64,000 nt of DNA from Poa pratensis (taxonomy: Eukaryota > Streptophyta > Magnoliopsida > Poales > Poaceae): contig CAMZMU010000107.1 in assembly GCA_947311845.1 (NCBI GenBank), positions 43,446,194 to 43,510,193 on the forward strand. Reading direction: 5' to 3'. Shown here piece by piece: positions 31,603 through 42,755 of this stretch (position 1 is the first letter of the stretch; each line of letters opens with the position of its first letter). The position numbers and the translations under genes were made by a program. A model generated the notes under the pieces. It was not told the origin of the DNA. It worked only from the letters and a program-made list of their open reading frames with translations, and did no database searches.

Positions 31603-34600
31603 ATGGCGCAATCTGATGTTAGACTCCTGAACCTAAACGCCCGGGGCATGAACTCCACGGGCCACTGTGATGCCATCGCTGACTCCGTCCGCGACGCCCA
31701 CGCCACCATCGTTTGCATCCAAGAGAGCAAGCTGGCTGTCGTCGATGATGCAACCATTGCGCGTGCCTTGGGCCCTCAGTTCGTCGCAAACTACGCCTTC
31801 CTTCCTGCCATGGGCACCCGTGGAGGCATTATCCTTGCGGTTTCGGATGCCTTCTTCACCATTTCCAATGTCTCTCTCACCACCCACACTCTGTCGGCCA
31901 CGGTGATGATGATGAATGAGCGGGTGGAATGGTCTATATCGGTGGCTTATGGGCCACAGGGTGAAGCGGAAAAGGTGGCTTTTATCGACGAGCTCAAGCT
32001 TCTGCGTCCGTCGATGCGCACAGAGTGGGTGTTGTTGGGGGACTTCAACCTTATCACGAAGGCTTCCGATAAGAGCAACACCAACATCAACCGCCGTTTA
32101 ATCGGCAAGTTTACGACTGCTCTTAGCGCTCTTCAACTTCGTGAGATCGAGTTGACTGGACGCAGGTTCACGTGGAGTAATGGTCAGGCCACCCCTACCA
32201 TGTCCAAGATTGATCATGTCTTTGTCTCTGATGATTGGGACATGCTCTTCCCGGACGTGCATCTACAGGCGCTCCCCTCCGGCTGTTCGGATCACAGCCC
32301 CCTTCTTCTACAGGGCGCCACGGACGAGAAAAGAAAGCCCTCCTTCAAGTTTGAGCAGTTTTGGTTGAAAATGCCAGGGTTTCATGAAACCGTGTTTGAC
32401 GCCTGGACAAGGCATGTTTCGGCGACTGACCCCATCCGCCGTGTACACATCAAGCTCAACCGTACTGCCAGGGCTCTCAAAAAATGGCACCGTGCCTCCA
32501 TAGGCAATATCCGTATGCAGATCGGGGTCGCTAAAGAGGTTATTGGTCGTCTGGATGTTGCGGAGGAAACTAGAGGTCTCTCTGATGCTGAGCGTTCCCT
32601 TAGAAGATCCCTTAAGGCCCGTTATCTGGGGCTCCTTTCCATCCAGAAGATTCAAATTCGCCAAAAGTCCAGGCTCACTTGGATTCGGGTTGGAGATGCG
32701 AACACCAAGCTCTTCCATCAACGGGTAAATGGCAGGCGACGCAAGACCTTCATTCACTCTCTTCGTACCGCCTCCGGTTTTGCCATCTCTCGTGAAGACA
32801 AGGAAGCTGAGCTACATAAGCACTTTCATGAGCACCTTGGCACAACTTCCAACCGTAATACACTTCTCAACTGGGAGACTCTTGGATATCTTCCCCGTGA
32901 CTTGTCCGCGCTCGAGGCCCCCTTTGATGATGATGAGATCAAACAGGCGGTCCTTTCCCTTCCTTCGGTCAAGGCCCCGGGTCCGGATGGGTTTATCGGT
33001 GCCTTTTTTAAGGCTTGTTGGGACACTGTTCGTGAAGATTTATCCTCCGCCATCCGGCACCTCGCCAGTCACAGCGGGGGTTGCGCTGGTCTCGTGAACT
33101 CCGCCAACATCATTCTCCTCCCAAAAAAGGTGGATGCGGCGGCCGTGGGGGACTATCGTCCCATTAGCCTCATACACAGCGTCTCGAAGATTTTTTCAAA
33201 GCTGTTGGCGAACCGCCTTGCACCTATCCTTCCCACACTGGTTTCCTCCGTCCAGAGTGCCTTTGTCAAGAAGCGGTGCATCCACGACAATTTCCTCCAG
33301 GTCCAAAACGTTCTTAAAGAGCTGCACAAGTCAAATTCTCCCGGCCTCTTCCTCAAGCTTGACATCTCCAAGGCTTTCGACTCTGTCAACTGGGCTTACA
33401 TGATTGAGGTGTTGGAGAAGCTTGGCTTCGGGCCTAGGTGGCGTAGCTGGGTGTGTCACTTGTTCGCTTCCGCCTCGTCCAGGGTACTTCTCAATGGTAC
33501 GCCGGGGCGGCCTTTCCGACATGCTAGAGGCCTGCGTCAGGGAGATCCGTTGTCTCCCATGCTTTTCATCCTCGCCATCGACCCCCTTCAGCGTATTATC
33601 GAGTTGGCGGCTTCACAGGGCATCCTCCAACCGATCCCTGCCCATGCGGCTAGGTTCAGAGTTTCCTTGTACGCCGACGATGCAGGCATCTTCGCCAATC
33701 CTACTTTTGAGGAGCTCCGGGCGATCTCCGACATCCTTGGCGTCTTTGGCAGCGCTAGTGGTCTAATCACCAACAAGACCAAGTCGGAAGTTTTTCCCAT
33801 CCGCTGTGACAACATCGACCTCCACTCCATCCTGGCATCCTTCCCTGCTAGGATCATGGAGTTCCCAGGTCGCTATTTGGGACTTCCTCTCCACTACAAG
33901 CGCCTCCGTCGGGTCCATCTTCAGTATCTTATAGACAAAGCCCGTGCCCGTCTTCCAGGATGGATGGGGAAAAACATGACTCGTGTTGCGAGGGTGACCT
34001 TGGTGAAGTCGGTGCTCACATCCATCATCACTTTTCACCTCATGGTGTTGCCTTTGCCGAAATGGGCGAAGCGCGCTTTCGACCGCACCTCTCGCCGGTT
34101 TATCTGGCACGGAGATGATCAGGAATCCGTCAGCGGCGGGCATTCTCTGGTCAACTGGAAGACGGTGTGCAGGCCTAAATCTCTTGGGGGTCTGGGGATT
34201 GCGGACCTGGACAGTTTCAGCAGGGCTCTGCGCCTTCGATGGCCCTGGCTTCAATGGACTGAACCTCACCGTCCCTGGGTGGGATCCCCCCTCCCTTGCG
34301 ATGCTTCCGATATGGACCTTTTCAGAGCTTCTACCGAGATCACCCTGGGAAATGGTCAAACCGCTCTCTTCTGGCATGATGCTTGGTCGCCGGGCGGCCC
34401 CCTCTCCACCAGGGCCCCCAATCTCTTCAAGATTGCTACTAGGAAGAACAGAACGGTCAGCGCTGAGCTTCATAATGATACTTGGATTCAGTCGGTGGCG
34501 CGACTATCCAACCTCACTCAGTTTGCCGAGTTCTTGGACGTAGCCACCATTATTCAGGAAACCCACCTTGTGGCGGATCAGGCTGACACCATCAGATGGC

Positions 34601-35172
34601 GCTGGACGGCGGATGGGTGTTACTCCGCCTCCTCGGCCTACGCTGCTCAGTTCGAAGGCTCCTTCCCAAAGTTCGAGTCCTCCAAGGTCTGGAGGGCTTT
34701 TGCTGAGCCTAAGACCAAGTTCTTCGCCTGGTTGGTCCTCCACAATCGCATCCTCACGGCTGATCTTCTTGCCACCAAGGGGTGGCCTCATGATCCTATG
34801 TGTCAGCTGTGTCTCTCTCATCCCGAAACGGCCTCCCATCTCTGTATGGAGTGCCCTTTCACGGTGGCGGTGTGGAACACCTTTGATGCTTGGGCCGTAG
34901 ACAAGCTTGGCCCTTTTTCCGGGTCTCATGATTCCATCGACAAGGCGTGGAGTAAGATGATCTCGAGTACCACCTCCGTTCGGGCTCGGGAAAGAAGCGG
35001 GAGAATCATCTATGTCATGTGGAATGTCTGGAAGGAGAGAAACCGGCGCATTTTCACTGCGATGCGTCAGACTTACCTGGAGGTGGCCTATCTAGCTTTC
35101 GAGGAGTTTCGTCAGGTGTTGTGTGCTTTGCACCCTTCGGGGTCGGTGAGTGTTTTACTTCGTCGGGAGTAA
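31603..35172 (+). CDS. LINE ORF2: AP endonuclease and reverse transcriptase, intact
   Basis: 1189 residues from ATG to TAA without interruption. The N-terminal 230 residues form an apurinic/apyrimidinic-type endonuclease (LLNLNARGMNS, IVCIQESKL, LLGDFNLI, SDHSPLLL), which nicks target DNA. The central RT contains APGPDGF, LKLDISKAFDSV, LRQGDPLSP and the catalytic YADD near 33672. The C-terminus holds a zf-RVT module (EPKTKFFAWLVLHNRILT ... CQLCLSHPETASHLCMEC). There is no RNase H domain, as in many plant L1 elements. It lies 236 bases after ORF1. Intact length, a perfect target duplication and a short A tail point to a recent insertion, perhaps still able to supply enzyme in trans. Confidence 0.95.
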   Translation: MAQSDVRLLNLNARGMNSTGHCDAIADSVRDAHATIVCIQESKLAVVDDATIARALGPQFVANYAFLPAMGTRGGIILAVSDAFFTISNVSLTTHTLSATVMMMNERVEWSISVAYGPQGEAEKVAFIDELKLLRPSMRTEWVLLGDFNLITKASDKSNTNINRRLIGKFTTALSALQLREIELTGRRFTWSNGQATPTMSKIDHVFVSDDWDMLFPDVHLQALPSGCSDHSPLLLQGATDEKRKPSFKFEQFWLKMPGFHETVFDAWTRHVSATDPIRRVHIKLNRTARALKKWHRASIGNIRMQIGVAKEVIGRLDVAEETRGLSDAERSLRRSLKARYLGLLSIQKIQIRQKSRLTWIRVGDANTKLFHQRVNGRRRKTFIHSLRTASGFAISREDKEAELHKHFHEHLGTTSNRNTLLNWETLGYLPRDLSALEAPFDDDEIKQAVLSLPSVKAPGPDGFIGAFFKACWDTVREDLSSAIRHLASHSGGCAGLVNSANIILLPKKVDAAAVGDYRPISLIHSVSKIFSKLLANRLAPILPTLVSSVQSAFVKKRCIHDNFLQVQNVLKELHKSNSPGLFLKLDISKAFDSVNWAYMIEVLEKLGFGPRWRSWVCHLFASASSRVLLNGTPGRPFRHARGLRQGDPLSPMLFILAIDPLQRIIELAASQGILQPIPAHAARFRVSLYADDAGIFANPTFEELRAISDILGVFGSASGLITNKTKSEVFPIRCDNIDLHSILASFPARIMEFPGRYLGLPLHYKRLRRVHLQYLIDKARARLPGWMGKNMTRVARVTLVKSVLTSIITFHLMVLPLPKWAKRAFDRTSRRFIWHGDDQESVSGGHSLVNWKTVCRPKSLGGLGIADLDSFSRALRLRWPWLQWTEPHRPWVGSPLPCDASDMDLFRASTEITLGNGQTALFWHDAWSPGGPLSTRAPNLFKIATRKNRTVSAELHNDTWIQSVARLSNLTQFAEFLDVATIIQETHLVADQADTIRWRWTADGCYSASSAYAAQFEGSFPKFESSKVWRAFAEPKTKFFAWLVLHNRILTADLLATKGWPHDPMCQLCLSHPETASHLCMECPFTVAVWNTFDAWAVDKLGPFSGSHDSIDKAWSKMISSTTSVRARERSGRIIYVMWNVWKERNRRIFTAMRQTYLEVAYLAFEEFRQVLCALHPSGSVSVLLRRE

Positions 35173-35290
35173 TCCGCATGTGGGTTTCTCTCCTTTGCGT
35201 GGGTTTGTAATGTCCTACGTTTCTCTTCTTCTATAATGAATAGGCAGAGCTCCTGCCAGGTTTCGCTAAAAAAAAGAAATATGCTATTGT

Positions 35291-35706
35291 ATGTAGTAGG
35301 GCGTGATCACTCATCACACAGAAACCGGAAGCAAATATCAGTCAGATTATGAGATCGGTTTGAATCTCGCTGCCTATAACCCGAAGCGAGAGAGGCGGAG
35401 GAGGATATGAACATATACATACTCGGAGGGGAAAAGAGTTGCCGGAGCCACTGTACGAGAATACTGCTCCCCATGGAAGGAAGCGCCGCCAGAGCCTAGG
35501 CGTGGCTTCAGCGTCACGGTAGAGGCTTCCCCATGGAAGGTCAAATCCTATAAGCTGCTCACTGCGGCGCGAGTCGCCCGCGCCGCGTACTCCCCATGCC
35601 ATCTGGGCCTGACCCATTTTTTTCCACTTCTTCGGTTCTTTTTCCACGTGCGCGTGCAATGGCCTCCCAGCATCAGATACCATTCCTCCCTAAAAAAGCG
35701 AAGATG
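35291..35706. other. Unassigned spacer after the LINE
   Basis: This is continuous with the sequence left of the LINE once the target duplication is discounted. No coding exon is supported; the GC-rich portion near 35440-35600 contains a short direct repeat TCCCCATGGAAGG (35468 and 35528). Confidence 0.35.
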
Positions 35707-35708
35707 TT

Positions 35709-35803
35709 AATCCCTCCGATCTGTAAAATGTGTCATGAGAAATGCACATACGAGGAACAAATCTATAGTATACCAGCGACATTTTTTTAGGATCAGAGGG
35801 AGT
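35709..35803. mobile_element. Stowaway-like MITE, diverged
   Basis: ATCCCTCCGATCTGTAAAATG at the left is inverted at the right (CATTTTTTTAGGATCAGAGGGAGT). The ends resemble Stowaway with a few changes, and the length of about 95 bases fits a short member. The flanking TA is present on the right only. Confidence 0.6.
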
Positions 35804-35811
35804 ACAAAAAG

Positions 35812-35855
35812 AGCGCCCGAGGGCGCCTTGTGTTGCGTCCGCACGCAACACAAAA
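35812..35855. repeat. Pair of short perfect hairpins
   Basis: GCGCCCGAGGGCGC (35812-35825) and GTGTTGCGTCCGCACGCAACAC (about 35831-35852) are adjacent inverted repeats directly right of the MITE. They may be a remnant of a terminal structure; no terminator function is claimed. Confidence 0.5.
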
Positions 35856-36289
35856 TTGTTTTTAGAATACACGGAACTTTATTTTTATATGTACGGATAT
35901 TTTTCTTTCTATATATAAGAAAATTATTATAAATATATATGAAAATTCTTTTCATTATTTGTTTTTTCCTCATTTTGTTTTTATTTTTATTGTTTTCTTC
36001 TTTTTCAGGGAGCTAAAAAATGTTCACATGTTAGAAAAAAATACGTTCAAGGCTAAAATATGATGTTTTTCTTCAAATCCCACGAGGTGTTCTTAGAAGG
36101 TTGGATTATGACCCGAATAAATTTACAGTTAAAAATTGGCCAGAAAAAATACGATAGGTGAAGTGGGGTTTCTGAAGGATTTAGGGACCATAGATCTTGA
36201 GGATCTTGAAAATATCTCTCGTTATCTTCAACCTTCCAAGCACCTATCATTGGATCACTTGTCCTTATTACGTCCTCACGTTACATATA

Positions 36290-38559
36290 CTAGTTGAATT
36301 TGGCGTGGCGTCACGCCACGGCCTTAGTGATTTTTTTACAATTTTTTTTTTTGGTTGAAGAAAATGTTGGCCAAATTGGAATGTGCAAACATATTTTTTA
36401 TTTTGTTATGGGTAGGTAGCAATTTTTTGTGAGCAGTTTTGAAATTTTTTCTGCAATTTTTAAATATTGAGTGGATTGAAATGTTCAAACTTGTTTGTAT
36501 TTTGACGTCAATATTTAATTGAAATCAGAGAAATCCATTTGAATTTGAATCCACATTTGGAGAAATTTTGTTCGTATGGTGTGGAAATACTGGCCAAATT
36601 GAAATGTTCATGTATATTTGTATTTTGCTATAAATGTGTAGCGTTTTTTTTAGTCTTTTTGATATATTATGTTGAATATCGGAATATTCGCCCAAATGTT
36701 GATGATAAATTTTGTGTTAATATTTTTTTTTTGTTATAGCTGTATAATACATCTTTCAAAGAGAAATGACAGTTTTGATTTTTGGTGTATTTTTCGATTG
36801 AACATGTTAAAATTCGTTGAAATCTGTCGGCTGGATTAGCTTCAAAATTTCAGCATTTTTAAATGTTTGAATATATATAGGTTTAGGCTTGTAGTTTGCT
36901 ATATTTAATTAAGCTACATAATCAGTGGGAATATGGTGTGTAACTATTTTTTTTATATAAATTCAACTTCATTTAATCAGAGGGAATGCATTTAGGTTTT
37001 TTGTAAATATTTGCTAAGTTAAAATGTATAACAATGTTTGTATTTTTTTTTGTAAGTAGTTAGCATGTATCTTTCTGAACATTTTTTGAACTATTGATTT
37101 TGAAATATTTTTTCCCTCGTGGAATTTCTGTGAGCAAAGTGGAAATACATGTCAGTGATTCAACAATTTCTTATTTGATTTTATTTTTTGTGGAAAAGTG
37201 TTTGTATTTTGTTGTAAGTATTTAGCAGTTTTAATTGAGCTCCATAATCAGTGGAAATGCAGTGTGAATCTTTTTTTTAAATCCAATTTCATTTAATCAA
37301 GGGGGAATGCATTTAGGTTTTATGTAATTCGGTAAGTTAAAATGTCTAAAAAAAATATATTTTTTTCTGTGCTTGTAAAGATGGTTAGATTTGAAATGTT
37401 TTTAATTTAAAGTTTAAAAAAATTTAAATTTGTATGCCGAGCACGTGTGGTATAGTTCAATTTTGGAGGTGGTTAGGCCTGAAAAGTTTTTTTTTTTTTG
37501 AAATATTCAGATTTGTATGCTGATCCCGTGTGTAAAAAGTCAATTAGATTTGGAAATTATTTAAGTGTAAAGAGAGATTACGTTTATTATTTTTTTCAGG
37601 TTTTGGGAAATATTCAAATTGGGAAGTTTTTCAGATTTGATTTCTTATTAGTTTTGTAAAATAGTCAGATTTAAAAAGATATTTAAAAGATTGAATTATT
37701 CAATTTTGAAATTTAATTCGGTGGAATAAATAGTCAGCATTTATTTTTTGGGGTCACGTAGATACATCTTTCATATTTTTCTTCGGATGAATATATTCAA
37801 AGTTATTGATTTTATAGTATTTAGTAGTTTTTGAAGTTGGAAGACATTTAAAATTTGAAATACTTGAATTTGAAATTATTTAAAGTTAGTGATTTTGTAG
37901 TTTTGAAACTTGGAAGACACTTAAACGGTTGAATTATTCTAACTTGAAATTTGATCGCACAAACATTCGTCAGTTTGAAATATCCTAATTTGGAATTTGA
38001 TCTTTGTGGTTATGTTGACATATTTTTCATATTTTCCAGATGGACATATTTGAATTATTGATCTTATAGTATCTAGCAGTGTTTTTGTAATTTGTTTAAT
38101 TAAGTTGAGCCATGAGAATTTATTTAATTTTAAATTTTCGTTTTTTTAAATGTTTGTGTGGAGAGTATGGAAAATCGGTAGTTTCGGAAAATTTTGTTCG
38201 AAATTATTTGAAATATTATTTGTATAATTCTGTGGCCATTGATTCTTTGTTGCAACTTTTATGTCGGAATTTTTTGAAATATTATTTGCATTATTTTTTC
38301 GTGGGCATTTTTTGTGTTCTTACTGTAGCAGTGAACAGTGTACTGTAGATGAGGTGGGTATGAGGACGCTTTTCCACCGGGCCCCTCAGATTTTCTTGAA
38401 ATTGCGTTTAGGTCCCTGACAGCGAAGAGTGAGGACAGTTTTCGAAATTATGTAAAGCAGAGGGTTTTTTTTTTGGAAATTTGCAGCGGTACTGTTCAAC
38501 ACTGTAGCGGTGAACGGGACATGGAGAGGCCGCGATTCTGGCCGGCTTTTATATAGTGA
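36290..38559 (-). mobile_element. Helitron-like element, AT-rich, non-coding
   Basis: Read on the minus strand, the right-hand terminus has a strong hairpin (CGTGGCGTGACGCCACG, 36306-36322), a spacer and CTAG at 36290-36293, followed by T, which is the Helitron 3-prime signature. At the other end the minus strand reads TCACTATATAAAAGCCGG from 38559, resembling Triticeae Helitron 5-prime ends, but the expected A|T target is one base off. The 2.2 kb between is AT-rich with many short diverged repeats (GAAATATT, TTGAAATTTG) and no Rep/helicase frame, so it would be non-autonomous. Confidence 0.55.
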
Positions 38560-40199
38560 GTAACGTGTTGCAGCACACATTAGAACAGGGTACATAGCAT
38601 ATATATTTTCCATTGATACAATCATAGATGTACTTTGGTGGTGAGTAGGATGGGGACCACAGGCACAAAAAGGCTCTAAGTTGCTCATCCCTTCAAGCAG
38701 AAAACATATTACATTTCTAATAGGACTGGATAGAGGTGGTTGTGGCTTTCCCATAACAGTGCTCCTATGCTTTCTTAGGGTTAATTCAGTGCTAATTAAT
38801 CTATGTTCTAACATTGTTTACTGGATATAATGGGAGCCTACGGTAGCTAGCCCCATGCAAATTAAGATTTAACAATATCCAGACATTGAATCCCTATCTA
38901 GCTAGCTCCGTCACACATGCCCTAAAGTTACTAACAGTATTCTTAACCATTAGTAATTGTCACATCTTGTCTTGTCTTGCAAAAGACTATCCAATATTTC
39001 AAGGTGTAGTGTGGTAGCCTTTACAAATTTAGGTGCACGAGGCCAATCCATCTCATGTTGGATAAATAATGAAGCTATGAGGTGTAGGTAGAAAATCATT
39101 AGAGAAATCGAAACCTGATAGGTGAGCTGATCTGTGGATGGCAAATTGGCAATGAAAAAAAAGGGCAATGCCCTTTCAAAAAGATAAGATTTGGAAATCG
39201 TTCATGTGAAGCAATATTATTTTGTAAATTAACAAATCACGATTAATCATGTAGTTTTGCTTGTATCAAATATGGTTCAATTCATGGCCTTTTCTCACGA
39301 TGAAATGATCTAGACGCCACTTTCGGTAGCGGAACACACTCCTCTATTGTCAGACTATCAGTCTCATCTCGAATAAAGAATAACTAATGGTTAGGAGGAG
39401 ATAAGTAATTAAAAACAATACTTACAAAAACATACATACTCCTGAGAAGTTCAAATGGAATTGATTAAAAGCAAATAACATACTTCCTTCCCCAATAAAC
39501 AAAAGAAAAACAAAAGGTAGCATACTGCTTATCTAATTATCCTGACTAGGAGCTATTTCTATAGCCTTCAAGATGATCTCAAATGCTAACTATAATCAGT
39601 ACAAATTTCATGGGATCACATGTATTGATTCTTTTATGCCATACAAAAAGCAATACTACAGCGTCCGAAGTAATTAACAACATATACATGTAGAAGTACT
39701 GTACTCGATAACTATAGAGCATTTGTACACGAACCTCAGAATGTTCTCTTGGCATTGTAAAGTTTCGTGCACTAGCCAACGCAATCAAAAATCTGAATGT
39801 AACACTCCCTCCTCTCATGTGTGATGCGGAAATTCAACACGTACACTGAAGAAGAACAATTTATTGTATGAGAGAAGAGTCTATACGTGGACACAAGACT
39901 CGAACTCGAAACGCTGGGCTCTGATACAATGTTTTATGCAGTAGCCAACACAATCAAAAGACCAAACATATGGAAAGGGGTAGCGCAGTCCACATATAGA
40001 GTAACATAGATCATGTCAGAACAAATGACAGAGACTTCATACAAGATATTCAAATGTTACATATCAAATAAAGTCTGTCAAATCATTTTTTACAGTTCAT
40101 GATTTTCATTTTTCATCGTATATTTCGACATTTTCATCTAATTAGCCCCATATAAATTTAAGCCACTTTCAGTAGGCACCAGTAAGTAGGGACACTCAT
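38560..40199. other. Unassigned intergenic segment
   Basis: Part (38940-39070) is a diverged copy of 21905-22030. Near 39920 the minus strand has CATTGTATCAGAGCCC, similar to a retrotransposon primer-binding site, possibly the relic of an LTR element. No gene is seen. Confidence 0.35.
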
Positions 40200-40532
40200 T
40201 CTCCTCTGTTTCCTTGAAAGTTGTCTGGAGTTATCATCGCGAGCCCGCACTCTCCTTCGGAGACAAGACCTGAGCCGCCACTGTGCACTGGTGGTGGCGC
40301 CAGTGATGTCGAGGTCTGCGAAAGCTAGGTTTGTCTCCCAAGTCGGAAGAGCTCAGAGTTGTTGCCCACTTTGTGCCGGTAAAATAACACGTCTGCCATG
40401 GGTGATTAAAACCGAATAAGCTGGATCATGTCACTTAACATTTAACAATACAAATATTCTTATAGTGAGTTGCATTGCGTCATCATCCACATGTCAGTGA
40501 CTCGAAGTCACCCGACCAAATTAAGTGAGAAG

Positions 40533-41902
40533 TGATCAACTGTAAATATAGCGTAATTATATCGCCCGCAAAACAGCGGATGTCGTTCTTTCCACAGGGA
40601 CTAGGCAACGACAATTGTGTTTCAGCTAAAGCTAAGTCACACGATAAGGTTGAAATTGCAAGTATTTAAATCTAAACTAGCAGATTCGGTGAAGGCGAAA
40701 ATGACGAACAAGCAAACAATCAAGAAAGGGGTAGAATTTTACACACTGGAACCAAATGCATCCTTTTGTGATTTTCGCTTAAATGACCAGCACAATGTCA
40801 AGCACACGCATGCATACAAGGTAAGGACAGCAGCAAAGTTATGGGAAAGGGGAAGAGTTCTCACTACACATGCATAAGTAACATCCACTAGCAAACATAT
40901 AAGATAGGGAAGAAGCAATTGTTCAGATCGGGACAAAATACATAACGAGTAATCAACCACATGGACTAGCAATTTAAAACACGTTTCTGCACCAAGTGCA
41001 GGGCACAAGTGACAGACTTAACATACACATAGACATACACATACACGAACAGGTTGTACATGTCACAGTCTAGTATTCAGATCAACTACCACACCAACAC
41101 GTACAAGTCCTTATATTCAAATCAAGCGTCTCACAACACTAGTTCACATAAAAGTGCAGAAATTAAAGAGAGGGAGAGATGGATCGTTCTGAACCAACAC
41201 AAGAGAAGCATTCAGGTTGGTGGAGAGGGGCAGCACGAAGGTTGAGGGAGAGGAGCTTCAGGCTTGAGGGAGAACAGCAGTTGGCGTTGAGGTTCTTGGT
41301 GAAGAGCAGCAGCCAGTAGGGGTCGAGGAAGAGCAGCAGCACGCAAGGTTGAGGAAGAGTTGCGGATCGCTGAAGTCTTCGTCGCTGCCGTCGGAGTCGG
41401 TGACGAGCAGCAGCTCGCAAGGCAGCAGATTGAGCAGCTCGTGGCGGTGGTTTGGTGGTGGAGCAGCTCGTGGCGATGGCTTGGTGGCACGCCTCCACGC
41501 CTGCCTGGCCGCGGCGGCGGCCGGATGTGGAGCAGAAACTTTGGGGGATTGGGATAGAAGTGCCAGGCCTGCTTGGAATTGAGATGCAGCTAAGGATTTG
41601 AGGCCCCGACCTGATCTTCTTCTTTTGTATTTTGGCCCTCCTATTCTCTTCTTTCTTCAGAACTTGATCCCTCTTCCTTTGCTTATTCTTTTGTATCCGC
41701 CCCTTGTGGCGTATGTGTTTCATAATGGAAGGTTTTGGGGCCTTTTCGCCCATATCTGCAATAAAAGTCAATAAACCAGTAAAGATGTCCAATATATCCA
41801 TAATACCCTTACTTTACTCCTAAAAGACTATAAACCGAGGATAAACATGGTGAGAAAAGGGTAAAAAGGCAGGTAAATAGGGTATAGAAATGATGTACAT
41901 CA
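40533..41902. mobile_element. Solo LTR (about 1.37 kb)
   Basis: The insert starts TGATCAACTG and ends GTACATCA, and is flanked by AGAAG on both sides (40528-40532, 41903-41907). Copy B of the surrounding segment has AGAAG once and lacks the insert. TG...CA ends with a 5-bp duplication and no internal coding domain fit a solo LTR produced by LTR-LTR recombination. The family is not identified; frames inside (for example 41163-41801) lack conserved domains. Confidence 0.65.
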
Positions 41903-42148
41903 AGAAGCGACAAACCATTGTGTCGTGGACTCGAGGATGGGTCTTACTATTGTAAATTTTAGTGATGATTAATCAGCACATGAGTTAGGTACATGACAAA
42001 TGCTCAAAGATTGATTAGGAAAACTAATCGAGCATCTCAGAGCATCAGACCCTCACACATTTGTTACCAAATCGATGACGCCCCACCTACTCTGTTTGGT
42101 CGGTAGTGTCCACATATGATCCGGTTCATGCACATGATGCAGCATGGG

Positions 42149-42755
42149 GTGAAATTTCCAAAAATTAACCCTTTGGGCAAAGTTTAACGAAAAATAACCC
42201 TTTTTTGAAAGTATTTCTAAATCTAACCCTTTTTTGTAGCGCCCAACGACGGGGCGCTACACTCTTCTACGTAGCGCCCTCCAGCGCGTCGCTACGGTCC
42301 TGCCAGCGTGGCATAGGGGGACCCGCACGCGTGATGTGTAGCGCCGTCTAGTAAGGAGCTACACACATGGGTGTAGCGCCCTGTGTTATGGCGCTATACT
42401 TTTAGGATTTTGGCACCGAAGACAGAGAGGATGCGGCAACAAGTGTTTCGAAAATTCGTCAAGTCAATGTGTAGCTCCGTGTGGTGCGGCGCTATACTAC
42501 ATAATGTAGCTCCAGGCCGTGTGGCGCTATACCCCTGGAAACTGATAAGTCAAATGGGACCGCGGGCTGGCCATTCATTCGTCCCCGACTCACTTGCTTC
42601 ACTACCAGCGATCGTGAGATTTTTTCTTCCATCATTCACAAATACTTTCAGCATGACCTAGCTACGCTCACTACGAGGAAATCATCAACTCTGGACGCAC
42701 AAATCAACTCCATCTGATCAATCAATTGCTTAACCAATCAGAGACTCGAGTTTTC
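42149..42755 (+). repeat. Left TIR arm of the Mutator-like element
   Basis: Starts GTGAAATTTCC and runs to about ATCAGAGACTCGAG. It includes at least six GTAGCGCC or GGCGCTA motifs between 42237 and 42530. Confidence 0.85.

Larger units (their letters stand above)
28497..35275 (+). mobile_element. L1-type LINE, nearly full length (6.8 kb)
   Basis: Flanked by the 15-bp duplication GAAATATGCTATTGT (28482-28496 and 35276-35290) and ending in an A-rich tail (AAAAAAAA near 35268). It carries ORF1 with two CCHC knuckles and ORF2 with endonuclease and RT. The insertion lies about 100 bases downstream of the 3-prime LTR of the preceding element. Only 12 bases separate the left junction from the first ATG, so the element is either slightly 5-prime truncated or has a very short leader. 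Confidence 0.93.

Noticed and set aside
39905..39940. Primer-binding-site-like text on the minus strand
   Set aside because: No LTR, gag or polypurine tract was found around it; kept only as a possible relic.
41163..41801. 212-codon minus-strand frame
   Set aside because: Lies within the solo LTR, is low-complexity and has no domain.
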